Assembly: GCA_937915865.1 (NCBI GenBank)
Contig: CALGIG010000044.1
Location: forward strand, 14,633 to 78,632
Origin: an uncultured Prolixibacteraceae bacterium
Lineage (GTDB): Bacteria > Bacteroidota > Bacteroidia > Bacteroidales > Prolixibacteraceae
DNA length: 64,000 nt
Direction of reading: 5' to 3'
Positions 54,360 to 63,772 of the stretch are shown in pieces. A model generated the notes under the pieces. It had not been told where the DNA came from. It made no database searches and saw only the letters and a program-made list of their open reading frames with translations. The position numbers and the translations under genes were made by a program. Positions within the stretch are counted from its first letter, which is position 1. Each line of letters starts with the position of its first letter.

Positions 54360-55066
54360 TCTTCCTCATTATTATCATCTTCATCACTTTTGTCGCCGGC
54401 ATATCCTTCAACCACTATCACTATTTCCCCTTTTATAGTCTTACTTTTAAAATATTCAATTAATTCAGCCAGAGTTCCTCTTTTGTTCTCTTCATAGTAT
54501 TTTGATAATTCCCGTGAAACAGAAGCATGTCTGCTGTATCCAAAAAATTCAGCAAATTGTTCAAGACATTTTAATAATCTAAATGGAGACTCATAAAATA
54601 TCATTGTTCTTTGTTCTGTGACCAATTCTTTAATTTTCTTTTGCCGTCCTTTTTTTTGGGGAAGAAACCCTTCAAAAGTAAATCTATCAGTCGGAAACCC
54701 CGAATTGACCAAAGCGGGAATCAATGCGGTAGCTCCGGGCAAACATTCTATTTCTAAATCTTTTTCGATACATGTCCTTACCAAAAGAAATCCGGGATCG
54801 CTTATTCCAGGGGTGCCTGCATCAGAAATTAAAGCAACATTTTTTCCATCTTCTATTTGCCGGGAAATCATTTCAACAGTTTTGTGTTCGTTGAATTTAT
54901 GATGTGAAAACAGTTTGTTCTTTATTCCAAAATGTTCAAGCAATTTTGCCGATGTGCGGGTATCCTCGGCTAAAATCATATCTGCTTCTTTTAATATGCG
55001 TATTCCCCTGAAGGTCATGTCCTCAAGGTTACCAATTGGGGTAGGTACCAGGAATAATTTTCCCAT
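54356..55066 (-). CDS. rsmI: 16S rRNA 2'-O-ribose C1402 methyltransferase RsmI
   Basis: A 236-residue SAM-dependent methyltransferase of the tetrapyrrole methylase fold that modifies C1402 of 16S rRNA. Typical blocks: LFLVPTPIGNLEDMTFRGI at the start, AEDTRTSAKLLEHFGI, the ISDAGTPGISDPGFLLV motif, and GATALIPALVNSGFPTDRF. The acidic C-terminal tail (GDKSDEDDNNEEE) is extra. It precedes the YjjG-like gene with a four-base overlap. The acidic protein gene upstream ends at its own terminator (55092), so rsmI should have its own promoter. Confidence 0.95.
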   Translation of the reverse strand: MGKLFLVPTPIGNLEDMTFRGIRILKEADMILAEDTRTSAKLLEHFGIKNKLFSHHKFNEHKTVEMISRQIEDGKNVALISDAGTPGISDPGFLLVRTCIEKDLEIECLPGATALIPALVNSGFPTDRFTFEGFLPQKKGRQKKIKELVTEQRTMIFYESPFRLLKCLEQFAEFFGYSRHASVSRELSKYYEENKRGTLAELIEYFKSKTIKGEIVIVVEGYAGDKSDEDDNNEEE

Positions 55067-55091
55067 TTGTTTTGTTTATTTAATTGGGCCG

Positions 55092-55128
55092 AAAAAAGAA
55101 GCAATGATAAATTAAAATTTACCATTGC
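55092..55128 (-). terminator. Terminator after the acidic protein gene
   Basis: GCAATGaTAAAT (55101-55112) pairs with ATTTAcCATTGC (55117-55128) around a four-base loop. On the minus strand it is followed by TTCTTTTTTC, a T-run. It separates the 55153 gene from rsmI. Confidence 0.8.
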
Positions 55129-55152
55129 CTCAAATTAATTAAATGAATAACC

Positions 55153-56166
55153 CTATTTCGTGAATCGCCGTTTAAGCAATTCTACAAATTTCATACTTGT
55201 CTCAGTTTTTTGTAAAGTCAGTTGCGACTTTAAATATTCAACTGCTTGCTGAATGGTTTCAAGCTTATCGAGGTGGTCGATAACTTTATTGTATTTTTCT
55301 GTATTGTTCCCAAATATTTCCCGAACAAACTGATATCTGTCATTTAGTCCAATCGAAGCTTTCAAACTGCTAATTGGACCAGTATTAAGTTTCGTTTCAC
55401 TAACTTTTGTTTCTCCAATGGAATCATTGAGCGTTTGCCCTTTATTGATAGTTTCGGTAACTCCTTTTTCGCCCGAAGTAGGTTCTTCCGGCTTAGGTAT
55501 TTCCCTAAAAACCGGACGTTCTGCGGCTTTCGAAATGGGCTGTTGCTTAACATGAAATGGTTCATCTTCTATTTCCCCAAGGGTTATTTCCCTGATTTTA
55601 GGATTAGAAATGTGTTGGGGCTCTGATTTATCAAAAGTTTGTTCAGAAACTTCATTGTCATTTGCAGTTAAACTATCATCATGTTCAAATTCAATAAGTT
55701 CCTCTTCCTGATCTTGGCTTTCATCTGTTTCATTGTCTTCGTCATCTAAATCTTCGTCGTCAACCAAATCATCATCTTCATCGATAATATCATCATCAAA
55801 TGTATCTTCATTCTCATCATCTTCTATAATGTCGGTTTCATCGGATTCATCAATAGAAAATGTTAGCATTTCGTTTTCATCTTCAGGCCCGGCAATTTCG
55901 AGTTCCGGATCAGCAATATCTATATCTATATCTAATGTACTACCGGGTTCATTTAGTTCGTCATCAATATTTGCTTCGTCACCCGATTCTTCTTTGGCAG
56001 AAAGTGTGCGTAATAATTCAATTTCGTTGCACAAAACGCGGGCTTTGCCTAATGCTATTTCTATAATTAACCTCGAATCTTTTTCATTCTCTGATACTTC
56101 TGCTGTAATAACTTTCAATTCTTCCAGTTCTTTTTCGATGATCTGGATCAATTTATGTTTATCCAT
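55153..56166 (-). CDS. Large acidic protein with a C-terminal conserved domain
   Basis: A 337-residue cytoplasmic protein. Residues 1-60 are helical (HKLIQIIEKELEELKVITAE). Residues about 65-175 are nearly all Asp, Glu and Ser (DESDETDIIEDDENEDTFDD, then DEDDDLVDDEDLDDEDNE). Residues about 175-265 form a linker rich in polar and charged residues. The C-terminal 70 residues form a helical domain (GLNDRYQFVREIFGNNTEKY, then KVIDHLDKLETIQQAVEYLKS) that recurs in Bacteroidota conserved hypotheticals, as far as I recall. It has its own terminator and lies divergent from tdk. Function is unknown. Confidence 0.8.
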   Translation of the reverse strand: MDKHKLIQIIEKELEELKVITAEVSENEKDSRLIIEIALGKARVLCNEIELLRTLSAKEESGDEANIDDELNEPGSTLDIDIDIADPELEIAGPEDENEMLTFSIDESDETDIIEDDENEDTFDDDIIDEDDDLVDDEDLDDEDNETDESQDQEEELIEFEHDDSLTANDNEVSEQTFDKSEPQHISNPKIREITLGEIEDEPFHVKQQPISKAAERPVFREIPKPEEPTSGEKGVTETINKGQTLNDSIGETKVSETKLNTGPISSLKASIGLNDRYQFVREIFGNNTEKYNKVIDHLDKLETIQQAVEYLKSQLTLQKTETSMKFVELLKRRFTK

Positions 56167-56331
56167 TTTTTATTTCTAATTTTAATCGGTAATTCCAGCT
56201 GTTTTATTTCTTCAAACAATTAATTTTACTTTTTCTTCAAATCCGGTTATATGTATTCAATAAATGTTGATTCATAATTGATACTGGATTTTGAAAAATG
56301 TAAAAGTATAAAATCTTTAGCAAATCAAAGA

Positions 56332-56907
56332 ATGTTTATTGAAAGAGGAATAGACCGATATAAAAAGCGAGGTTCAATAGAGGTTATTGCCGGTTCGATG
56401 TTCTCAGGTAAAACAGAAGAGCTTATAAGGCGGTTGAAACGCGCCAAAATAGCCAAGCTTAAAGTTGAAATTTTTAAACCGGCTATTGACACACGTTATT
56501 CGGTTGCTGAAGTGGTTTCGCATGATGAAAATTCAATTTTAAGTACACCAGTGGAGAATTCCGGGAATATCATGCTATTGGCAGGTGATGTTGATGTTGT
56601 TGGAATTGATGAGGCACAATTCTTTGACAATGGGTTGATTGATGTTTGTGTAGCCTTGGCCGATATGGGGACCAGGGTAATTATTGCCGGATTGGATATG
56701 GATTTTAAAGGCAAACCTTTTGGCCCGATTCCAGGGCTTATGGCTATTGCCGATTATGTAACTAAAGTTCATGCAATTTGTATGCATTGCGGAGATGTTG
56801 CTCAGTTTTCACACCGGTTATCGAAGGCTGATAAATTGGTTTTACTTGGTGAAAAAGACGAGTATGAGCCTCTTTGCCGATCATGTTTTATTAAAGCTAC
56901 AAATTAA
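56332..56907 (+). CDS. tdk: Thymidine kinase
   Basis: A 191-residue type II thymidine kinase that salvages thymidine. The P-loop is in GSMFSGKTEELIRRLKRAK, the DEAQF motif binds magnesium (GIDEAQFFDNGLIDV), and the zinc site is the CMHC and CRSC pair of Cys clusters. An earlier TTG (56278) keeps the frame open but gives no extra similarity; ATG 56332 (MFIERGIDRYKKRG) is the better start. It ends in TAATG shared with the MurF-Alr gene, which suggests coupled translation. Confidence 0.94.
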   Translation: MFIERGIDRYKKRGSIEVIAGSMFSGKTEELIRRLKRAKIAKLKVEIFKPAIDTRYSVAEVVSHDENSILSTPVENSGNIMLLAGDVDVVGIDEAQFFDNGLIDVCVALADMGTRVIIAGLDMDFKGKPFGPIPGLMAIADYVTKVHAICMHCGDVAQFSHRLSKADKLVLLGEKDEYEPLCRSCFIKATN

Positions 56908-59378
56908 TGTCGGGTTATACTGTTTCTCAAATATCGGCTGCCGTAAATGGGAAATTACATACGGCCAATGAAATTGATAGTCGGATTTATACGATAAGTA
57001 TTGATAGTCGTACCGTTTTTGATCCTGAAGCTACTCTCTTCTTTGCCCTGAAAACAGAGCGAAACAATGGACATAAATATATAACTGATTTAATTTGGGA
57101 AGGAGTTCGGACATTTGTGATTTCTGAATATTCTGAAGAATTAAAGCCTCATGCAAATTGTTGGTTTATTGTGGTTGATGATACTCTTCAGGCTCTTCAG
57201 CAACTTGCGGCATGGCATAGGTCTCAGTTTCAGGTTCCAGTAATCGGAATTACAGGAAGCAACGGAAAGACTATTGTAAAAGAGTGGTTATTCGAATTGC
57301 TGCAAAGCAAATCGGTACTTCGAAGCCCGAAAAGTTATAACTCGCAGGTTGGTGTACCTTTATCTGTTTGGAATCTTAAAGCCGGACACGAGCTGGCCAT
57401 TTTCGAGGCTGGTATTTCAAGGCCCGGTGAAATGCATAATCTGGCCGAAATTATTAAACCAACAATTGGTATTTTAACCAATTTGGGAGATGCACACCAA
57501 GAGAACTTCAAATCGAAAAGGGAAAAACTTCTGGAAAAACTTCAGCTTTTCGTTTCGTGCGATAAGGTTGTCTTTTGCAAAGACCATGAACTGGTCTGTG
57601 AAACAATTCATCAGATAATTCCAAAAGGTAAAACTATCGGCTGGTCGTTTTCCGATAGAAGCGCTGATTTGTTTTTAAGTAAAGCTGATATTGGATATTC
57701 AACTGAAATAACAACAACATTTGAAGGGAAAACGATTACGATCCGGTTACCTTTTCAGGATATTGCAAGTATCGAAAATGCTTGTCATTGTCTGGCCTTG
57801 GTATTAACACAACATTGGGCCACCGATGTGGTAATTATGCTGTTTAGCCGTTTGCAACCTGTAGCTATGCGCCTCGAAATTAAAGATGGCGTGAACAACT
57901 GCCTGCTGATTAACGACTATTATAATTCTGATTTAAATTCGCTACAAATAGCTCTTGGTTTTTTGAATAATCATGCCGTTCATCCATACTCAGGGAAAAC
58001 TGTAATTCTTTCCGATATTCAACAAGCTGGATTTTCGGACGATAAATTATATACCGAAGTAAGCCGTTTGCTGAAATTAAATAAGGTTACTCAATTGATC
58101 GGTATCGGGCATCGAATTAAGAAGTTTGCTGATGTTTTTGATTCTTCAGCCTCTTTTTTTGAGTCAACCAACCAGTTTTTGGAAACAATCCAGCCAAATA
58201 GGTTTAAGGGCGAGTGCATTTTACTTAAAGGAGCTCGTGATTTCCATTTTGAACGGATTTCGTCGGCATTGCAAAAAAAATATCATCAAACAGTTTTGGA
58301 GATAGACCTAAATGCAATGGTTGATAATTTGAATTTCTTTCGTTCACTTATTCGCCCCGAAACACGAATTATGATTATGGTGAAAGCTTTCTCGTATGGA
58401 AGTGGTTTTGCTGAGGTTGCCCGCATTCTTCAATATCATAAGGTTGATTATTTAGCAGTAGCAGTAGCCGATGAAGGAATCGAGTTGAGGCAATCGGGTA
58501 TTGATCTGCCAATAATTGTAATGAATCCCGAGTCGCATAGTTTTGAGAATATGATTGAGTTTAGGCTCGAACCTAACATTTATTCCGAAGAAATTTTTGA
58601 ATCATTCCTCCGTGTTTTGCAACAACATGCCGTTATTGGTTACCCAGTTCATTTAAAGTTGGATACAGGTATGCACCGGCTAGGTTTTGATTCGGTAGAT
58701 AAAGTAGAAAGAATTGCGTCACTACTTGTAAATCAGGAGGAGATGATTGTAAGGTCGGTATTTTCGCACCTTGCCGGATCTGATGAGGCTGTTCATGATG
58801 AATTTACAATAAATCAGATAAATTGTTTCGAACAACTTTCCACCATTATTTTAAAAAAATTGCCATATAAAATTTTCCGACATATACTGAATTCTGCCGG
58901 AATTGAGCGATTCACGAAATATCAGTATGAAATGGTTCGGCTTGGAATTGGATTATATGGGGTAAGTGCTATCGAAAATCCACAGGTGAAAAGTATCAGT
59001 CGGTTAAAAACCAGCATTTCACAAATTCGCAAAGTTGAGGCAGGACAAACGATTGGCTATGGTCGTAAAGGTAAAGTAACTAACCCAGCTCAAATAGCCG
59101 TTTTACCCATTGGTTATGCCGATGGATATGATCGTAGGTTGAGCAATGGCGTTGGCAAAGTGTTTATTCGTGGTAAAATTGCTCCAGTTATTGGCAATAT
59201 TTGCATGGACATGTGCATGGTTGATGTAACTGGTATGGAAGTAAGTGTTGGAGACGAAGTTGAATTGATGGGTGAACATATTCACGTTAACGATATTGCT
59301 AAAAACATTGGAACTATTTCTTACGAAATACTTACAGGAATTTCTCAACGAGTCAAACGAGTATACCTTCAGGAGTAG
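56907..59378 (+). CDS. MurF-alanine racemase fusion
   Basis: An 823-residue two-enzyme protein typical of Bacteroidota. The N-terminal part (about 1-455) is a MurF-like ligase joining UDP-MurNAc-tripeptide to D-Ala-D-Ala: Walker loop GITGSNGKT with Lys121, NSQVGVPLSVW, AGISRPGEMHNL, and NDYYNSD replace the standard MurF blocks. The C-terminal part is alanine racemase: PLP lysine Lys493 in IMVKAFSYGSG, DTGMHRLGF, and the catalytic Tyr in IGYGRKGKVTN. D-Ala is thus made next to its user. The ATG overlaps the tdk stop by one base. Another MurF may exist elsewhere in the genome. Confidence 0.94.
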   Translation: MSGYTVSQISAAVNGKLHTANEIDSRIYTISIDSRTVFDPEATLFFALKTERNNGHKYITDLIWEGVRTFVISEYSEELKPHANCWFIVVDDTLQALQQLAAWHRSQFQVPVIGITGSNGKTIVKEWLFELLQSKSVLRSPKSYNSQVGVPLSVWNLKAGHELAIFEAGISRPGEMHNLAEIIKPTIGILTNLGDAHQENFKSKREKLLEKLQLFVSCDKVVFCKDHELVCETIHQIIPKGKTIGWSFSDRSADLFLSKADIGYSTEITTTFEGKTITIRLPFQDIASIENACHCLALVLTQHWATDVVIMLFSRLQPVAMRLEIKDGVNNCLLINDYYNSDLNSLQIALGFLNNHAVHPYSGKTVILSDIQQAGFSDDKLYTEVSRLLKLNKVTQLIGIGHRIKKFADVFDSSASFFESTNQFLETIQPNRFKGECILLKGARDFHFERISSALQKKYHQTVLEIDLNAMVDNLNFFRSLIRPETRIMIMVKAFSYGSGFAEVARILQYHKVDYLAVAVADEGIELRQSGIDLPIIVMNPESHSFENMIEFRLEPNIYSEEIFESFLRVLQQHAVIGYPVHLKLDTGMHRLGFDSVDKVERIASLLVNQEEMIVRSVFSHLAGSDEAVHDEFTINQINCFEQLSTIILKKLPYKIFRHILNSAGIERFTKYQYEMVRLGIGLYGVSAIENPQVKSISRLKTSISQIRKVEAGQTIGYGRKGKVTNPAQIAVLPIGYADGYDRRLSNGVGKVFIRGKIAPVIGNICMDMCMVDVTGMEVSVGDEVELMGEHIHVNDIAKNIGTISYEILTGISQRVKRVYLQE

Positions 59379-59440
59379 AAAAATTTTCTGTAGAAATAGT
59401 AGCGAGTTACGCGAATTTTAAACACATAACCCGAAACTTG

Positions 59441-60142
59441 TTATCCCAGTTTGCTGATTTTTTCGAGTTTATGAATGTCTAAAATTCTAATCTTACGACC
59501 ATCAATTGCAATAATCTTTTCGCCGGCAAAAGTTGAAAGTGTACGAATAGCATTTGATGTGGTCATGTTCGAAAGGTTGGCAATATCTTCGCGTGACAAG
59601 TATACCTTCAATGTAGCGCCATCGTTTTCCCAGCCGTATTTTTCTTTCAAAAGTAAAAGAGATTCGGCTAAACGGCCACGAATATGTTTCTGAGTAAGTG
59701 TAACAGTTCTCATGTTCGAGAAACCTAATTCACGTGCAACTTTCTGAAGGAGCTTTAAAGAAAAGTCTGGTTTTTTGAGTAATTTGCCAAAGAAATATTC
59801 GGTTGGGATAACACCAATTGTACAATCTTCAAGTGTAATAGCTGACCCAATGTGCATTTCGTCGGCCAGCAAAGCTCTATAACCAATTAGTCCAAGTGGT
59901 TTTGCCATACGGATAATTTGTTCGCGGCCACCAACACCTTCTTTGTAAATAATTATTTTCCCTTCGATAAGGAATAAAAAGGCGCCAGGTTTTTCTCCTT
60001 CCTTGAAAATGAATTCGTTTTTTTTATAATACGACAGTGTAATGTGCTTTTGCAAATCTTGTTTTTCTTCAGGTGATAAAGTACTGAAAACAGATTTCGG
60101 ATTTTCAAAAACTTCCTTCATTCCCAATTCCTGACTCAACAT
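59441..60142 (-). CDS. Crp/Fnr-family transcription regulator
   Basis: A 233-residue regulator. Residues 35-130 form a cyclic-nucleotide-binding-like beta barrel (FKEGEKPGAFLFLIEGKIIIY and REQIIRMAKPLGLIGYRALL). A long helix (FSLKLLQKVARELGFSNMRTV) leads to a winged helix-turn-helix (SREDIANLSNMTTSNAIRTLSTFAGEKII) that should bind DNA. The cNMP-binding arginine/serine pair is not clearly kept, so the ligand is uncertain. No Fnr-type Cys cluster is present. The gene is alone and converges on MurF-Alr. Confidence 0.92.
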   Translation of the reverse strand: MLSQELGMKEVFENPKSVFSTLSPEEKQDLQKHITLSYYKKNEFIFKEGEKPGAFLFLIEGKIIIYKEGVGGREQIIRMAKPLGLIGYRALLADEMHIGSAITLEDCTIGVIPTEYFFGKLLKKPDFSLKLLQKVARELGFSNMRTVTLTQKHIRGRLAESLLLLKEKYGWENDGATLKVYLSREDIANLSNMTTSNAIRTLSTFAGEKIIAIDGRKIRILDIHKLEKISKLG

Positions 60143-60170
60143 AGAAATAAATTTACATGTTTTGCAGCAT

Positions 60171-60178
60171 CAAAGTTA
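60171..60178 (-). promoter_or_regulatory. Candidate -7 element for the Crp/Fnr gene
   Basis: On the minus strand it reads TAACTTTG, matching TAnnTTTG, 29 bases before the ATG at 60142. No -33 box is seen at the right spacing. Confidence 0.4.
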
Positions 60179-60274
60179 AATAAATTTGTCAAAGAAGAAA
60201 ATTTAGCTCGTTTATTTTCCCTTTCAGATATGGAGAAGTAGCCAATCAAAAAAACATATATTTAGTGACGTGTT

Positions 60275-61918
60275 CTAAGAATAACGTGCTACCAAAGGCA
60301 TACGTCGGCCAAAACCAAACGCCTTCGAACTAACTCTTAAAATAGGTGGTGCCTGGAATCGTTTATATTCATTGGTGTTTACCATTTTAACAGTGCGTAG
60401 AACCGTCGCTTCATCAAATCCCTTGGCTATAATTTCAACCGGCGAAAGGTTTAATTCAATATAGTCGAATAATATCTGGTCGAGAATATTATAATCGGGC
60501 AACGAATCAGTGTCTTTTTGGTCGGGACGAAGTTCAGCCGATGGTGGTTTTTGTATTGTGTTAACAGGAATAATTTCGTGCTCGCGGTTAATCCATTTGG
60601 CCATTTTGAAAACATCGGTTTTATATACATCGCCAAGAACCGAGAGGCCGCCGTTCATATCGCCATATAGTGTTCCATAGCCAACAGCGCATTCGCTTTT
60701 ATTGGTGGTATTGAGCAGAATATGTCCAAATTTATTGGATATGGCCATGAGCAGAATTCCACGGGTACGGGCCTGTATATTTTCTTCAGTTATATCACTT
60801 TTCAGGTTGGCAAATACTTCAGAAAGGCTTTCGCTAAAACGATCGACCATGGGTTGAATAGGAATAATTTCGTACTGAATATCCAGGTTTTTTGCCAACT
60901 GAACCGCATCTGTTATACTATGATCGGATGAATATTGGGAGGGCATCAGCAGAACACGTACATTTTCTTTACCCAATGCAGCTTCGGCAAGCACAAGGAC
61001 TAAGGCCGAATCGATTCCACCCGATAAACCGAGTGTGGCCTTTTTAAATCCCATTTTTCCAAAATAATCGCGAATACCCAGAATTAAGGCATTGTAGATT
61101 TTCTCGATATAACCGGTTTTAGGCTGAAGGTTTTGTGTTTGGGAATCAGTATCAAATATTCTGAAATCTTCCTCGAAGTATTTTAGCTCTTCAACAATCT
61201 CGCCTTTGCCATTAAGGAAAACGGAACCTCCGTCGAAAACCAGTTCGGTATGGGCGCCAACCTGATTGGCATAAATAATTGGCAGATTGTATTTAATGGC
61301 ATTTTTTACCAATATATTCTTCCTGAAATTTTCCTGGTTGTACGAAAATGGCGAAGCAGAAAGATTAATAACCAAATCGGGATTTAAAGCCGAAAGTTCG
61401 TTGAGAGGTGAAATCTGGTAGAGTTTTTCGCGGCCAAATTCGTTTTGAGTTTCCTGTTCGTCCCACAAATCTTCACATATTGTAATTGCAAGCTTTTTAC
61501 CTTTAAAGTCGAAAACAGAAAAGGTTTTGTTAGGCTCGAAATGGCGGTATTCGTCGAAAATATCGTAGGTTGGCAGCAACGATTTGTTTACAACATGCTG
61601 AATGGCTCCGTTGTACATGAAAAAAGCCGAATTAAACAGCTTTTTGCCACGAGGTTCGGGGTTGATGCGAGGCCCGCCAACCACTGCTGCAATATCTACA
61701 CAATGTTTTGCTACCTGATTGAGCGCTTGTTCTGCCTGTTCAATAAATTCTTTTCGTTCGAGAAGGTCGTGGGGATAATATCCTGTTATCGAAAGTTCAG
61801 TAAAAACAACCAACTCAGCGCCACCAGCCTTTGCCTTGTTGATATGCTCTACTATTTTCGATGTATTGAGGGCAAAATTTCCTATGTGGTAATTAAGTTG
61901 GGCAATTGCAATCTTCAT
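60275..61918 (-). CDS. nadE: Glutamine-dependent NAD+ synthetase
   Basis: A 547-residue enzyme that amidates deamido-NAD to NAD+. The N-terminal CN-hydrolase domain supplies ammonia from glutamine: Glu in VFTELSITGYYP, Lys in VVNKSLLPTYD, and Cys in ITICEDLWDEQ. The C-terminal synthetase domain has the PP-loop LGLSGGIDSALVLV and the TNKSECAVGYGTLYGD segment. Both domains are full length. The outer-membrane barrel gene at 61928 lies 9 bases upstream on the same strand, and gldB is divergent beyond it, an arrangement reminiscent of nadE-gldB neighbourhoods in Bacteroidota. Confidence 0.96.
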   Translation of the reverse strand: MKIAIAQLNYHIGNFALNTSKIVEHINKAKAGGAELVVFTELSITGYYPHDLLERKEFIEQAEQALNQVAKHCVDIAAVVGGPRINPEPRGKKLFNSAFFMYNGAIQHVVNKSLLPTYDIFDEYRHFEPNKTFSVFDFKGKKLAITICEDLWDEQETQNEFGREKLYQISPLNELSALNPDLVINLSASPFSYNQENFRKNILVKNAIKYNLPIIYANQVGAHTELVFDGGSVFLNGKGEIVEELKYFEEDFRIFDTDSQTQNLQPKTGYIEKIYNALILGIRDYFGKMGFKKATLGLSGGIDSALVLVLAEAALGKENVRVLLMPSQYSSDHSITDAVQLAKNLDIQYEIIPIQPMVDRFSESLSEVFANLKSDITEENIQARTRGILLMAISNKFGHILLNTTNKSECAVGYGTLYGDMNGGLSVLGDVYKTDVFKMAKWINREHEIIPVNTIQKPPSAELRPDQKDTDSLPDYNILDQILFDYIELNLSPVEIIAKGFDEATVLRTVKMVNTNEYKRFQAPPILRVSSKAFGFGRRMPLVARYS

Positions 61919-61927
61919 AATATGTCA

Positions 61928-62590
61928 TTAAAAAATCAGGCCGACTTTAAATTTCAGTGAGTTGATGATTGTCTTATCCTTAAAGGCATTATCGGTTGTT
62001 ACGTCCAGTAATCCATTCTGGAAAATTAATCCCATCGAAATAGAATTGGTTTTTCCCAGGTCGTAATCGAACCCAATGCCAACATTCATTGCGAGGTTAA
62101 ACAAGTTTATTTCATCAGCAAGCGAAACTTTATGCATTATACCATCATTGCTGGTTCCTTTTGATCCTATATTTACCATTCCTGAAAATCCAAGCAACCC
62201 CCAATAATAAGCCCGGTTAAATTCATCGGTACGAAGTTTTATGGAAACAGGCATTTCTATATAACGTAGTTGGTATTTTATTTTTGGTGAACCCGATAAA
62301 GTAACACCTGCAAAATCGAAGTCGGATGTTGAATGGTAATTAAGTTCACCGCCAACATTAGTAATTTGTATACCGGTTGCAAGTGCATAACGTTCGTCAT
62401 CCGAAAAGTAACAATCAGCATTTAATCCAAAATCGTATCCAAGAATTGGCTTCCCATTTTCGACGGTGGAATTACTTGTTCTTAACCAGTTTACCGATGG
62501 GTCGGCGACAAACGACAACCGAAAATGTTGCTGGCCATAAGAAATAGCAGATAAAAGGGCGATGAATAAAAATAATGTGATACGTTTCAT
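61928..62590 (-). CDS. Outer-membrane beta-barrel protein, PorT/OmpW-like
   Basis: A 220-residue exported protein with signal peptide (MKRITLFLFIALLSAISYGQQ). The mature part is a small beta-barrel pattern of alternating aromatic and polar residues (FRLSFVADPSVNWLR, YALATGIQITNVGGEL, KYQLRYIEMPVSIKLRT, LNLAMNVGIGFDYDLGK-like strands), ending SLKFKVGLIF, an outer-membrane C-terminal signature. It fits the outer-membrane barrel/PorT group; the exact role is unknown. It starts the operon with nadE (9-base gap). Confidence 0.85.
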   Translation of the reverse strand: MKRITLFLFIALLSAISYGQQHFRLSFVADPSVNWLRTSNSTVENGKPILGYDFGLNADCYFSDDERYALATGIQITNVGGELNYHSTSDFDFAGVTLSGSPKIKYQLRYIEMPVSIKLRTDEFNRAYYWGLLGFSGMVNIGSKGTSNDGIMHKVSLADEINLFNLAMNVGIGFDYDLGKTNSISMGLIFQNGLLDVTTDNAFKDKTIINSLKFKVGLIF

Positions 62591-62773
62591 GTTCCTTATT
62601 ATTTTGTGGTGTAAAATTAATCGATCAAAGTATTTTTAAGTAAAAACAAACGTTTTCGGTGTAATGAAATAACGTAAGAATCACTTAGTTTTGCCTGCTG
62701 TAAAATTCGAATTTTATATTCAAAGCAACAATAAAAAAGTAAGTTATACGTAAATAGCTTAAAATTAATTGAA

Positions 62774-63772
62774 ATGAAGAATACTGTTTTCTTTTTTTTG
62801 CTTGTATTTCTTTTTGTTGCATGTTCAAGAAATCCGCTCAAAATTAATGTTTCCAAAATCAATATCGACTTAAAAATCAAACATTTGGATGCCGATTTAC
62901 TGAACCTGAAGACTGTAGATATACCTGTTCGCATACCTATCCTAAAGAAATCGTATGGCGATTTCTTCGATATTTTTACCTACCAAATGATTCAGATTGG
63001 AGGAGTAGATAAACCTGGTTTTATACAGGAACTTAATTCGTTTATCAACGATACAATAATAAAACAGGCTAAAGTCAGTGTGGCTCAAAACATTGACACA
63101 ATCAGGTTCAGAAAAGATATGGAATTGGCTTTCAGACATTACAAATATTATTTCCCCGAAAAAGAAATACCTCGCCTTTATACTTGTATCTCAGGCTTTA
63201 ATCAGTCGGTTGTAATTGCTGATAACTTGATTGGAGTAAGCCTCGAAAAATATCTGGGAGCCGAATGTAAGTTTTACGAAAAGCTGGGTTTACCAGCGTA
63301 TAAACGTAGAAACATGCATTCAGGGAAAATGGTTCCCGATATGATTCAGGCATGGGCCGATGCCGAATGGCCCAAATCGGACAAGGAAAATACCTTATTT
63401 AGTTACATGATCCAGCAAGGGAAAGTACTTTATTTTCTGGACGCAATGTTCCCAGAAATGAATGATACAATTAAAATTGGATTCACTAAAAGACAATTGG
63501 ATTTTTGCAGGAAAAATGAAGCCAAAATGTGGACTTTTTTGGCCGAACACAAAATACTGTTTACCACTGATCGTATGAGCATCAAACGGTTCATTGATGA
63601 TGCACCTTATACCGGACCGTTTACCGAAGGATCACCCGGACGAACAGGGGCTTGGCTTGGGTGGCAAATTGTTCGGGCTTACATGAAAGCCCATCCTGAA
63701 AAGAAATTGCCCGACTTAATGAATAACCAGGACTTCCAGGGGATATTGAACCAATCGGGGTATCAACCCTAA
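62774..63772 (+). CDS. gldB: GldB-family gliding-motility lipoprotein
   Basis: A 332-residue lipoprotein (signal to FLFVACSRN, Cys17). The sequence PLKINVSKINIDLKIKHLDADL, the FTYQMIQIGGV stretch, the ISGFNQSVVIADNLIGVSLEKYLG block, and the C-terminal GSPGRTGAWLGWQIVRAYM match GldB. GldB is needed for gliding and linked type IX secretion in Flavobacteriia; in non-gliding Bacteroidota its role is unclear. It is divergent from the barrel-nadE operon. GldC, often adjacent, is not seen in the remaining 228 bases. Confidence 0.92.
   Translation: MKNTVFFFLLVFLFVACSRNPLKINVSKINIDLKIKHLDADLLNLKTVDIPVRIPILKKSYGDFFDIFTYQMIQIGGVDKPGFIQELNSFINDTIIKQAKVSVAQNIDTIRFRKDMELAFRHYKYYFPEKEIPRLYTCISGFNQSVVIADNLIGVSLEKYLGAECKFYEKLGLPAYKRRNMHSGKMVPDMIQAWADAEWPKSDKENTLFSYMIQQGKVLYFLDAMFPEMNDTIKIGFTKRQLDFCRKNEAKMWTFLAEHKILFTTDRMSIKRFIDDAPYTGPFTEGSPGRTGAWLGWQIVRAYMKAHPEKKLPDLMNNQDFQGILNQSGYQP

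Noticed and set aside
56278..56331. TTG start for tdk, 18 codons upstream
   Set aside because: It adds no similarity and needs a rare start codon; ATG 56332 is normal.
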